From contig JAIXWD010000016.1 of NCBI GenBank assembly GCA_027482225.1, positions 206,050 through 270,049 of the forward strand: a stretch of 64,000 nt of DNA. The letters run 5' to 3'. Positions 43,063-51,460 of the stretch are shown here, one piece after another (within the stretch, counting starts at the first letter, position 1; every line of letters starts with the position of its first letter). The stretch is from Bacteroidota bacterium (GTDB lineage Bacteria; Bacteroidota; Bacteroidia; UKL13-3). A model generated the notes under the pieces. The model was not told the origin of the DNA. It did not search any database and was given only the letters and a program-made list of their open reading frames with translations. A program made the translations under genes and the position numbers.

Positions 43063-43680
43063 TTAACTATTTCCATGATAGCGGGCAATTAATTCCCCTT
43101 TGCTGTTTATATGCAATTTTCGGTATATGTTTTTTATATGTTTTCTAACTGTATCAATAGAAATATTCAAATTGTCGGCAACTAGTTTGTAACTTAGTCC
43201 TGCAACAATCCCATCCACAACTTGTTTTTCACGTTCGCCTAAATCTTCGGTAATGTTTTGTTTAGCATTAAAAAAATCAAACACCTTACGTGCAATTGCT
43301 GGTGTTATTGGGGAACCTCCACTGTTAATATCAATAATTGCATCTTTAATTTTGGTGAGCGGAGTTTCTTTACTTAAGTATCCATCAGCCCCAGCTTGAA
43401 TCGATTTAAATACACTATCATTATCGTAATTAACACTTAGCATCAAAATGGCTGCATGCGGAAATTTTGTTTTTAATTCTGGGATAAGTTCAATGCCTGA
43501 AATACCCGGAAGGTTTATATCCAATAAAACCACATCAGGATTTTTTGTCCATGTTGATATTCTAAATTTTTCAGCATTAGAAAAAGCGCCAACAAGTTCA
43601 AATTCGTTCTGGTTTCCTAAGTATTCTCTTAGGGCTTCCTGAATATTAAAATCGTCTTCAATAAGTAAAATTGAAATCAT
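43063..43680 (-). CDS. NarL/LuxR-type response regulator
   Basis: A 205-residue two-component transcription factor. The receiver domain has the acidic pair Glu8-Asp9-Asp10, phosphoryl acceptor Asp54 (VVLLDINLPG), the conserved Ser/Thr (MLSVNYD) and the Lys in SKETPL. The C-terminal LuxR helix-turn-helix contains LGEREKQVVDGIVAGLSYKLVADNLNISIDTVRKHIKNIYRKL. It lies 58 bases downstream of the propeller-type sensor kinase, which is almost certainly its partner, and is transcribed in the same direction. The next minus-strand genes upstream of the kinase (porin and anchor-B protein) are candidate targets by position. Confidence 0.94.
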   Translation of the reverse strand: MISILLIEDDFNIQEALREYLGNQNEFELVGAFSNAEKFRISTWTKNPDVVLLDINLPGISGIELIPELKTKFPHAAILMLSVNYDNDSVFKSIQAGADGYLSKETPLTKIKDAIIDINSGGSPITPAIARKVFDFFNAKQNITEDLGEREKQVVDGIVAGLSYKLVADNLNISIDTVRKHIKNIYRKLHINSKGELIARYHGNS

Positions 43681-43738
43681 AACTAAGGCGTAATTTAATT
43701 ATTAAATACAATTTTTATAGATACATAATCATGTACCA

Positions 43739-46714
43739 TTAAAATCGCTTGGTTAATTCAAGCCTGTAATTATTCTTCGAATCAATGTAGATGTTAGCTT
43801 TCATTTTCCGGGCACGCATTTCGATGTTTCTTATACCCATTCCAATTCTAGTTATTGATTCATCAGATTTTCCATTATTTTCAATCACCAAATGGAGCAG
43901 TTTATTGTTGTATGTGAAGTTTATTGATACTTGTGTAGCATTGGCATGCTTAACAATATTGTTTAATGCTTCTTTAAATATTAAGTAGGTATTTTGTCTA
44001 ATCACCAACTCAATTTGTTGGTTTGGAGAGTCAATGTATTTATTAAATGTATGGCTTATACTTTCTCCATCAAAAATTAGTGCTATGTATTCATGCATCC
44101 TATCTATTAAATCACAACACTTGTCGTTTCTTGCATCAATACTCCAAACTACATCTCTCATGTTTGACACTGCAGTACGGCTTGTTTCGGCTATTTTATT
44201 TAAGGCTTGTATATTGGTTTGGTTATTTTCTGTTTTCAACAACTCAGCTTGCATTCCAACAGCTGTTAAAATACTTCCTACCTCATCATGTAAATCGCTT
44301 GATATTTGTAATCGCAGATTAGCTAATTCTTTTAATCTAGAAAGCTTTAATCTAAAAAAAGTAATTACCGTTATTAGCATTGCTAAAAAAAACAAGAAAA
44401 TAAACCACCATTTTGTATAGAAATATCCTTCGGCATTAATATTAATAACAAATGGTTTAGCAAGCCATTTTCCATGTGTTCCGGAGGCCTTAATGAAAAT
44501 CTTGTAGGTGCCTGGTTTAAGATCAGTAAAACGTATGAAATTCCTACTACCAATATCTATCCATTCGTTATCAACGCCTTCAATCATGTATGAAAAGGCA
44601 TTGTTCTCCGGCTGACTGTAATTATTCATTCCGAATTCTATTTCTAAAATTTTATTATTGGTTGGTAAGTTTAATGTATGATTTTGTTGGCAGTTGTATA
44701 ATGTTATTTCTTCATTTCCGTTAAGCTGATAAATTTTTGAAATAAAAATTTTATCCTTGGTTGTTGTATTCTTAATATTATTGTTTTTTTCTATAATATT
44801 ATAACCGTTGAGTCCACCAATAAATAAAGTGCCGCTAGTATTTACATATGTTGCTCCATGGTTAAACTCATTGTGGCTTAGTCCATGCTCAGTATATAAG
44901 TTAGTAAATGTTTTTGTAGTTGGATTGATTTTACAAATTCCATTATAAGTTGTTGCCCAAATAGTATTTACATCGGTTTGTTTTATTCCTGCAATAAAGT
45001 CGTTTGCAAAGCCCTTGTTAAAAGTATAGTTATTCAGTTGCTGCGATCTGTAATGATAAGAATAAAGCCCCTTTCCTAAAGTGCCTATCCATAACATATT
45101 ACTTGTGTTGTCCTTTAATAGACAAGTAACAGGCGTGTTGTATAACTTACTTAATTGTTCTGGTAAAGCTAACGCGTTTAAATTTTTATCACATTTTGCA
45201 ATTCCTTTGCTTGTTGCAATCCAATAATAACCATCAGTATATTCTATATGGTAAATCATTGAATTATCAGTATTCACATTGCCTATCTTGATTGTTTTTT
45301 TTACGAATTTTTCTTTCTGCTTGTCGAAAATTACTAATCCTGAATAAGAACCAAGCAATAACCTGTTTTGGGTTGAATCATTAAAAATACAAAGTAAAAA
45401 TCTGGGTTTAATTCCTTCTGATGTTTTGTTAAGAATAAGGGCTTCCTTTGTTATTAGATTATATTTTATTAGTCCTGAGCCTTCACTCGCTATCCATAAA
45501 GTTTGGTTTTCGTATGCCAGTGCATATGGTACAAAGCCATATTTTTTTTCAGGAATAAGTAATTCATATTTTGTGAATGGAGGAGATGTTTTTATTACAC
45601 CCTCGTAGGTTGCCAATAACATAGAATGGTCTGTTAATTCGCATGCGCCCCTTACACTGTGGTTGTTTTCATCATTTTTGAAAGATGTATTCCTGAAAAT
45701 ATGTTTAATGCTTTGTTCTGATGGAGTAAATTTTAGTAATCCGAAGTTTGTTCCTACCCAAATATCATTATTACTTCTATAAATGCATTTAATACCATAG
45801 TTTGGTTCACCTAATATGTTAAATATAGACGATACATCTTGCTCTATTTTGTTGTCATAATAGAGCAATTTCTGATCACCAACAGCAATCCATCCTTTGT
45901 TTTTATCTTCACTTAGGATAATATTTGCATTGGGATGTAATAAGTTTTTGCTTACAAGTAAACTTGTTGTATTCGTGTCAAGTTTATATACCCCTCCTAT
46001 GGCACTAACTAGTATTCCATTAGTATTGGAGTAATTCATGGAAAATACATCCATGGTGTAGAGTTTTTGGCTAATTACTTTTTTACCTTTTAAACTTAAA
46101 ATATACAGTTGTTTTCTAGCACTTGTAAACCAAATATGTTGGTTTTTATCTTCCACTGCCGAAGTTATAACTTCGAATAAGGAATCATTAGAATAGGGGT
46201 TTTTTATTTGTATAAATTTCCCATCACGCATTAGCCAGCAAACTCCTTGTTCTCCGCTAATAAATGTAAAGCCCGATTGGCCAGTATATAAAACCCTAAT
46301 ATCTGTTTTTAATTTACAATTATTCTGAAGTTGTGGAAGGCAAATCTCTTTTGAACTGTAATTATTTATATTTATACTATGTAATCCCTTACTTGTACCC
46401 ACCCATAATATGCTGTCATTTATAATTGACATACAATTAATAGGTTCATTATCTAGTTTATTATTAGCTTCTATTTGATTGTACTTAAGAAAAGTTCTTC
46501 CATCAAAGCGAATTAAACCAGTTTGCGTTCCAAGCCAAATATATCCATTTGGGTCTTTAATTATACAATTAATTACTCTGTTTTGTAATCCGTCTATTGT
46601 ATTCCAAAATCTTACATTGGAAATATTAATCGCATTTGCTTTTTGTTGCGACAACAAGATACATGCAAAAATAATAATGCAAAAATAGACACGCCTCAAT
46701 TTTAGATACAACAA
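43739..46714 (-). CDS. ligand-sensor histidine kinase with beta-propeller and Y_Y_Y domain
   Basis: A 991-residue membrane sensor. From N to C it has a signal peptide (cleavage near KANA) and a periplasmic region of two seven-bladed Reg_prop-type propellers: repeats such as WLGTQTGLIRFDG, WVGTSKGLHSI, WVGTNFGLLKF, WIASEGSGLIKYN and WIATSKGIAKCD at about 45-60-residue spacing. A Y_Y_Y beta-sandwich follows (FSYMIEGVDNEWIDIG near 700), then one transmembrane helix near 770-790. The C-terminus has a HisKA_3 dimerisation domain with phospho-acceptor His809 (SDLHDEVGSIL) and a degenerate-end HATPase. Unlike the hybrid two-component systems common in this phylum, the output is a separate NarL-type regulator, encoded just downstream. 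The signal is unknown. Confidence 0.92.
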   Translation of the reverse strand: MLYLKLRRVYFCIIIFACILLSQQKANAINISNVRFWNTIDGLQNRVINCIIKDPNGYIWLGTQTGLIRFDGRTFLKYNQIEANNKLDNEPINCMSIINDSILWVGTSKGLHSININNYSSKEICLPQLQNNCKLKTDIRVLYTGQSGFTFISGEQGVCWLMRDGKFIQIKNPYSNDSLFEVITSAVEDKNQHIWFTSARKQLYILSLKGKKVISQKLYTMDVFSMNYSNTNGILVSAIGGVYKLDTNTTSLLVSKNLLHPNANIILSEDKNKGWIAVGDQKLLYYDNKIEQDVSSIFNILGEPNYGIKCIYRSNNDIWVGTNFGLLKFTPSEQSIKHIFRNTSFKNDENNHSVRGACELTDHSMLLATYEGVIKTSPPFTKYELLIPEKKYGFVPYALAYENQTLWIASEGSGLIKYNLITKEALILNKTSEGIKPRFLLCIFNDSTQNRLLLGSYSGLVIFDKQKEKFVKKTIKIGNVNTDNSMIYHIEYTDGYYWIATSKGIAKCDKNLNALALPEQLSKLYNTPVTCLLKDNTSNMLWIGTLGKGLYSYHYRSQQLNNYTFNKGFANDFIAGIKQTDVNTIWATTYNGICKINPTTKTFTNLYTEHGLSHNEFNHGATYVNTSGTLFIGGLNGYNIIEKNNNIKNTTTKDKIFISKIYQLNGNEEITLYNCQQNHTLNLPTNNKILEIEFGMNNYSQPENNAFSYMIEGVDNEWIDIGSRNFIRFTDLKPGTYKIFIKASGTHGKWLAKPFVININAEGYFYTKWWFIFLFFLAMLITVITFFRLKLSRLKELANLRLQISSDLHDEVGSILTAVGMQAELLKTENNQTNIQALNKIAETSRTAVSNMRDVVWSIDARNDKCCDLIDRMHEYIALIFDGESISHTFNKYIDSPNQQIELVIRQNTYLIFKEALNNIVKHANATQVSINFTYNNKLLHLVIENNGKSDESITRIGMGIRNIEMRARKMKANIYIDSKNNYRLELTKRF

Positions 46715-46857
46715 ATGTTTGCAGTTGATAATAAGTGATTTTAGTAATTTTTAAATTTATCAGGCTGCATTAATTTTCTTACTTAACAATTAAAAAATGG
46801 TTTATTTAATTGCACTAATTATTCAATACATCCAGATGCAATTTAAGACCTGACGAC

Positions 46858-46888
46858 AGTACTATTTTTCATAAAAATAGTACTATTT
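46858..46888. repeat. palindromic AGTACTATT repeat between sensor kinase and porin genes
   Basis: AGTACTATTTTT (46858-46869) and its exact inverse (46873-46884) flank a three-base loop, so the site can form a 12-bp A+T-rich hairpin. The element AGTACTATTT occurs twice, and the second copy sits in a perfect 14-base palindrome, AAATAGTACTATTT (46875-46888). It lies in a 231-base gap between the porin stop and the kinase start. It could be an operator for the adjacent regulator or the end of the porin transcript; the lack of G+C argues against a strong terminator. Confidence 0.6.
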
Positions 46889-46945
46889 GGTATTTCTGTT
46901 TTGGGGAGAAATGAATGATTTTACTTTCAGAATCTTAACGTTTGG

Positions 46946-48823
46946 TTAATTATAAAAACGCCAACGTACCCCCATTCTAAAACTTTGCAAAGAAATAGGA
47001 TGATGTGGTGTATTGTAAAATCCATTATTGATTACATTTTGGTTTGCATGCTCGTATATTCCAAAAAGTACAGCACGTTTAATTTGCATACTTACAAATG
47101 GATTAATTAGGGGGTAATTTCCAATTTTGTTTTGTTCTTGAATGTAAAACATACGTGTTGCTGGACTCCAGCCCATGCCATAATATGCTGTGTTGTAAAA
47201 TACGTCAATTCCTAATTGTATTTTGCTGGTATAAAAGTTCGTTTGGAAATAGTACCGCAACATTCCACCAAAACTTGGTACAGGTATATACTTTGCATTG
47301 CTTTGTTGGTAATGTAAATTATGCCTAAAGAAAAATTTACCTGCTTTAATTGTTTTGTCTAACTGAATGTGCAGTACATTGGCGTTACCACTTGCTTGCT
47401 GGGGCAATAAATTTTGATTTATGTATGTGTAATTGCTAATTAAACAATGATTGATACTTATGGTAAAGTTGTTTTTAAGTGTATTTGTTTTTACAATTAT
47501 ATGTTGACTTAAACTGCTTGAATTATCAAATTTGTTATCCCATATAAATTGGTTTGAAGCAAATTTTAACATTGAAAAATCTGGAGTGTAAACCTGTTGT
47601 GACCCACTAACCGTTAATTCTAAAGGTCTAGTGTTATAAATTAAACCTGCTTTTAGTAGGTGGTTGTTCTTATTATATCCCCACAAAACAGCACTTGCAT
47701 CAGCAAAAAAACTAAAGGTGTTATACCCTTTTTTTCTATTTTCAAATTGTACCTCGGCAATTAAATTTTGATGATTATTAACATATGTTGATTGCGATAC
47801 TACCGCTGCTTGATGATAGATTCCCGCATTTAAATAAGTCCGCTTTAATTCATTAGTTGTGCTCTGCCAACTGTAACTAATTTTGTTTTCTAATAGGCCG
47901 TTATGTATTGAATCGTAGGTTTGATTAGCAATGGTTGAATAAAATTGATTAGGTAAAAGTATATTGTTGCTATCTCCAGAATTAATAAAAATATGAGAGG
48001 TTTCTTCAGCCTTAATTGTATAACTGATTTGAGATTTAGGTTCAAAATGATATAATGTGTCATCTACTTTTACTGTGGTATAAGATTTGCCAAATCGATA
48101 ATATTGTTTAACCCAAGCACTTCGGTTACGGTATTGGTTTTGACTTGAAATTAAATTAACATTTACCGTTTTATTTCTCCCACTTAATGCTTCAAAAGCC
48201 GAGTCGTTTGTTATCCCACCGTTTTCCTCAAGCGTTCCTTTGTTCCATGTAAATGCAGCTAATAAATAATACCTTTTATTTTTAGAGTGGTAATTGGTAG
48301 TTACTTGTGTGTTGTAATGACCTGTTTTTTGTCTCAATAAAAAACCTTCAGAAGAGATACGCTGAAAATCAATTCCTACATTCCAGCGTGGTAAAATGTT
48401 TTGAGTGTGCGTTGCTTTTAAAAACAAGAGTTCCTTTGATCCTTGAGTGTAAAATAATTCGGTAAATGGTTGGGTTGTATTATAAAATCGAGCCTGTTGG
48501 GATAATAAAAAATAGCTTTCATATGGATTAAACATTACATTAAATCCTATTGATTGATTGATTGTGAAAATTGCGCTCCGTCCTGCTGTACCAATATTAC
48601 CTAAATCTTGAAATAAAACATTCTTTTGATACATAGGATGAAAAATTTCTGTTTCATTCATGTTGGTATCTAATGTGAGGTAATTAATATCCCTATCAAT
48701 ACCCCAAGCATTGTTATATATAAATGGATATTTCCTAATGCTGTCCTGTGCCCAAAGGTTTTCTGAACTTAATAAGATTACTATACCTAAGATTATATAT
48801 AATAAATTAGCGTTTTGCTTCAC
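46946..48823 (-). CDS. Porin_10-type outer membrane protein
   Basis: A 625-residue outer-membrane beta-barrel, read from a GTG at 48823. It has a signal peptide (cleavage after NLWAQ), then the family stretch NLWAQDSIRKYPF to VLFQDLGNIGTAGRSAIF read in parts. It continues with about twenty amphipathic strands rich in Tyr/Asn/Gln/Thr (YYLLAAFTWNKGTL, KRAVLFGIYEHANQN) and ends in GVRWRFYN with the usual aromatic end. These putative porins are Bacteroidota-specific; the permeant is unknown. The upstream anchor-B gene ends one base before this start, so the two are co-transcribed. Confidence 0.85.
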   Translation of the reverse strand: MKQNANLLYIILGIVILLSSENLWAQDSIRKYPFIYNNAWGIDRDINYLTLDTNMNETEIFHPMYQKNVLFQDLGNIGTAGRSAIFTINQSIGFNVMFNPYESYFLLSQQARFYNTTQPFTELFYTQGSKELLFLKATHTQNILPRWNVGIDFQRISSEGFLLRQKTGHYNTQVTTNYHSKNKRYYLLAAFTWNKGTLEENGGITNDSAFEALSGRNKTVNVNLISSQNQYRNRSAWVKQYYRFGKSYTTVKVDDTLYHFEPKSQISYTIKAEETSHIFINSGDSNNILLPNQFYSTIANQTYDSIHNGLLENKISYSWQSTTNELKRTYLNAGIYHQAAVVSQSTYVNNHQNLIAEVQFENRKKGYNTFSFFADASAVLWGYNKNNHLLKAGLIYNTRPLELTVSGSQQVYTPDFSMLKFASNQFIWDNKFDNSSSLSQHIIVKTNTLKNNFTISINHCLISNYTYINQNLLPQQASGNANVLHIQLDKTIKAGKFFFRHNLHYQQSNAKYIPVPSFGGMLRYYFQTNFYTSKIQLGIDVFYNTAYYGMGWSPATRMFYIQEQNKIGNYPLINPFVSMQIKRAVLFGIYEHANQNVINNGFYNTPHHPISLQSFRMGVRWRFYN

Positions 48824-48824
48824 G

Positions 48825-50240
48825 TTATTGTTTTAGTAGTTGAGCTTTATAAATATGCTCGTCTGTTGTTAATTTCAAAAGATATAAACCTGATTCTAAA
48901 TTCAATTCTGTGTTGATTTTGTTGGCTCCAGTATTTAAATTAAATTTCTTTTCGGTTACAAGTTTACCCTGCAAATTGTAAACTGCCAAATTACATGTTT
49001 GTGGCTTGGTTACATTTATCGTAAAATTAATATCTTGGTTAAATGGGTTTGGGTATACATTTAAATTCAATATGGTTTTTGCGTATTGGTTAACGTTTAA
49101 ACGTGCCGTGGTTCGCAATAGAAACAATCCATTGGTCATGTCGCTGGCCAATATTACACCCGATGGTAAAAAAGGCCACACCCCCCAACAACCTCTATAT
49201 CCGTTACTATATGATTGAGGGTATGTATCGTAATAAGCAGTTATTTTAGGGTTGGCTTTATCTTGTAAATCATAAACATGTACTCCTCCATAATACATGC
49301 TTGCATAAGCATATCGTCCTTTCCAATATGCATTGTGTGGCGATCCAGATTCTTTAAAAGGATTACCCACTATACGTGGATTGTTGATTTCTCTTAAATC
49401 ATAAATTTTCATACCAACTCCTTCTGGTGTTTCATCGCAAAATAAAATATACTTACCACTACTATCAAGCCAACTGCTATGGTTGTATGCATTTGCTGGG
49501 TAGGGCGGTGTTATAGCGCTTAACAATATAGTATTTGAAGCATCTCTAACATCAAAAATAAATAACCCTGCATTTTCGCTGCTACAATAAGCGGTGTCAT
49601 TACGCACATAACTTTCGTGAACGCGAGTTCCTTCATATGGTGCAGGATATTTTAATGTACCAATTTTTTTTGGTACTACCGGATTTTCCAACGAGACAAT
49701 ATCCATTGGAAAAACGTCTATTTTACCTGTTATTGGATTTTTACGTTTGTTTAAATTCATATACATCCGCTTCGATTTTTCTTCAATAAAAATGGTATGC
49801 GATAAAGCACTAATGCTATCACTCTCATAAACTTTTATAACCGAGTCTGGTAAGTATTTCATGTCAAAAATCTGCAAGTTACCCGGAGTAGTGCATTGGT
49901 CGCTAGTGGCATACAAATAATGCGAGTAGGGATAATAATCGCGGTTAACACAACCCCGGTTTGTACCAAAAAACTTGGCACATAATTTTATTTGGTAAGG
50001 ATTTGTTATATCAAAAAAGTAAATACTGTCAGTAGTCCCTGCAATCATATACTCACGATTTTTAACCGTGTCTTTCCATCCCATTACGTCATTCCAAATT
50101 TGTGTATCACCTAATTTTGTTAGGTTTGTATCGTTGTAATGACTTAACAGTTCCATGTGCAAGCTTTCTTGCGCAAATACTTTTTGCTGTTCACAAAACA
50201 ACAATAGCAATGCAATCAACATTAGTTTAACTATTTTCAT
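48825..50240 (-). CDS. choice-of-anchor B secreted protein with T9SS sorting domain
   Basis: A 471-residue exported protein. It has a signal peptide (cleavage after KVFAQ). The body consists of repeated beta-propeller-like LVIVD strands: IYFFDITNPYQIKLCAKFFG, LFIFDVRDASNTILLS, MKIYDLREINNPRIVG and VHVYDLQDKANPKITA. The last 75 residues are a T9SS type A sorting domain (VYPNPFNQDINFTINV to GLYLLKLTTDEHIYKAQLLKQ). The choice-of-anchor B family is a set of surface proteins whose ligand is unknown. It overlaps the end of lpxK by 14 bases and precedes the porin by one base, giving a compact lpxK-anchorB-porin minus-strand unit. Confidence 0.88.
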   Translation of the reverse strand: MKIVKLMLIALLLLFCEQQKVFAQESLHMELLSHYNDTNLTKLGDTQIWNDVMGWKDTVKNREYMIAGTTDSIYFFDITNPYQIKLCAKFFGTNRGCVNRDYYPYSHYLYATSDQCTTPGNLQIFDMKYLPDSVIKVYESDSISALSHTIFIEEKSKRMYMNLNKRKNPITGKIDVFPMDIVSLENPVVPKKIGTLKYPAPYEGTRVHESYVRNDTAYCSSENAGLFIFDVRDASNTILLSAITPPYPANAYNHSSWLDSSGKYILFCDETPEGVGMKIYDLREINNPRIVGNPFKESGSPHNAYWKGRYAYASMYYGGVHVYDLQDKANPKITAYYDTYPQSYSNGYRGCWGVWPFLPSGVILASDMTNGLFLLRTTARLNVNQYAKTILNLNVYPNPFNQDINFTINVTKPQTCNLAVYNLQGKLVTEKKFNLNTGANKINTELNLESGLYLLKLTTDEHIYKAQLLKQ

Positions 50241-51306
50241 GTTGTGCGTTTTCTAACTCGGTTTTTATGTATTGATTTATTTGCTGTAACAAGTGATGTT
50301 CTTGATCAAACAAAATTTCTATTCCAATTGGAATATACCAAATAGGTAAATGGTTGATGTGGGGTAATATCTTTGAACTTTTTAATTTTACGGCATCTTT
50401 CTCTGTAGTAATTATAATACTGTTAGGATGAATAGAGGCAGTAGCGGCTAGTTGTTGAATGCGGTCGTCCGTGTATGTTTGGTGATCGCTAAATACCAAT
50501 GGAATAACTTGTTTTTGGATACTTTTTATATGGTTAATAAATAAGTTTGCTTTGGCAATCCCAGCAAGGGCCACAGTGGGTTGTTGGCTATTGGGAAAAC
50601 CTTGTTGTTTTGCAGTGTCGGTAATGGCAATAATATTGTTATACGTTATGGTACTAAAATATACGGTTTGATGAGATTGTAATTTCAGTTTTTGTGTAAT
50701 GCTGTTTTTTTCTTCTTCGCTTAAATTATGAGGACATTTAGTTACTATAATTACATCCGCACGATTAGCCCCTGTCTTATTTTCTCGGAGTAACCCAGCA
50801 GGCATTAAAAAATCGTTGTAGTAAGGGCGGTTATAATCACATAGTACAATGTTAAATCCTGCCTGTATGCTTAAATGTTGAAATCCGTCATCCATTAAAA
50901 CCACCTCTGTATTGGGCTCATCACTCAACAACGAGGGTATGCCAAGCACACGGTTTTCACTTACTGCAACAGGTACTTGTAAAAACTTTTGTTTAATTTG
51001 GTAAGGTTCATCACCAATTTGTTCGGGCGTACTCATTGGGGTTGATAACATATACCCAATGGTTTTACGTTTGTAACCTCTACTCAATACTGCTACATGG
51101 TAATTCCCGCTTAAGTTTTTAATGAGCCACTCTATATGAGGAGTTTTACCTGTACCGCCTGCTGTAAGGTTTCCTATACAAATAATAGGAAAATCAAATT
51201 TACTTCTTGTATATAACCCCGACTTGTATAACCATTTGCGAAATGAAATAATTAAGCCATAAAGCCAAGAGAAGGGTATAAGCATGTAGAATAAAAACTT
51301 CGGCAT
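50227..51306 (-). CDS. lpxK: tetraacyldisaccharide 4'-kinase
   Basis: LpxK adds the 4'-phosphate to tetraacyldisaccharide-1-phosphate in lipid A synthesis at the inner membrane. The 359-residue protein has an N-terminal membrane-binding helix and the modified P-loop GNLTAGGTGKTPHIEWL near residue 43. It also has VAVLSRGYKRKT, the conserved DDGFQHL near 138 (Asp-Asp-Gly-Phe-Gln-His, with the catalytic Asp), and SDHQTYTDDR. The Walker-type motifs are complete. It precedes and overlaps a surface protein gene, an arrangement without an obvious biochemical reason. Confidence 0.93.
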   Translation of the reverse strand: MPKFLFYMLIPFSWLYGLIISFRKWLYKSGLYTRSKFDFPIICIGNLTAGGTGKTPHIEWLIKNLSGNYHVAVLSRGYKRKTIGYMLSTPMSTPEQIGDEPYQIKQKFLQVPVAVSENRVLGIPSLLSDEPNTEVVLMDDGFQHLSIQAGFNIVLCDYNRPYYNDFLMPAGLLRENKTGANRADVIIVTKCPHNLSEEEKNSITQKLKLQSHQTVYFSTITYNNIIAITDTAKQQGFPNSQQPTVALAGIAKANLFINHIKSIQKQVIPLVFSDHQTYTDDRIQQLAATASIHPNSIIITTEKDAVKLKSSKILPHINHLPIWYIPIGIEILFDQEHHLLQQINQYIKTELENAQHENS

Positions 51307-51406
51307 CTGTAGTCAAATATAATCTTTAAAAATTAATATGTTTTATTCATGATATTGAAGTCTGGTTGTAATGAATTTAATGATAATTATAGAGGAGTAA
51401 AAACGA

Positions 51407-51440
51407 CAAAAAAAATCCCGTAATTTAAGGTACGGGATTT
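51407..51440 (-). terminator. terminator after the large T9SS cargo gene
   Basis: A perfect 10-bp stem (51413-51422 with 51431-51440) with an eight-base loop. On the minus strand it is followed by an eight-T run, 20 bases beyond the cargo gene's stop. Confidence 0.82.
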
Positions 51441-51460
51441 CTAATTATTAATAAGGAATA

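Noticed and set aside
44034-44420. 128-codon open frame on the plus strand
   Set aside because: It lies antisense to the kinase catalytic domain with its conserved HisKA_3 motif; no coding signature in the plus frame.
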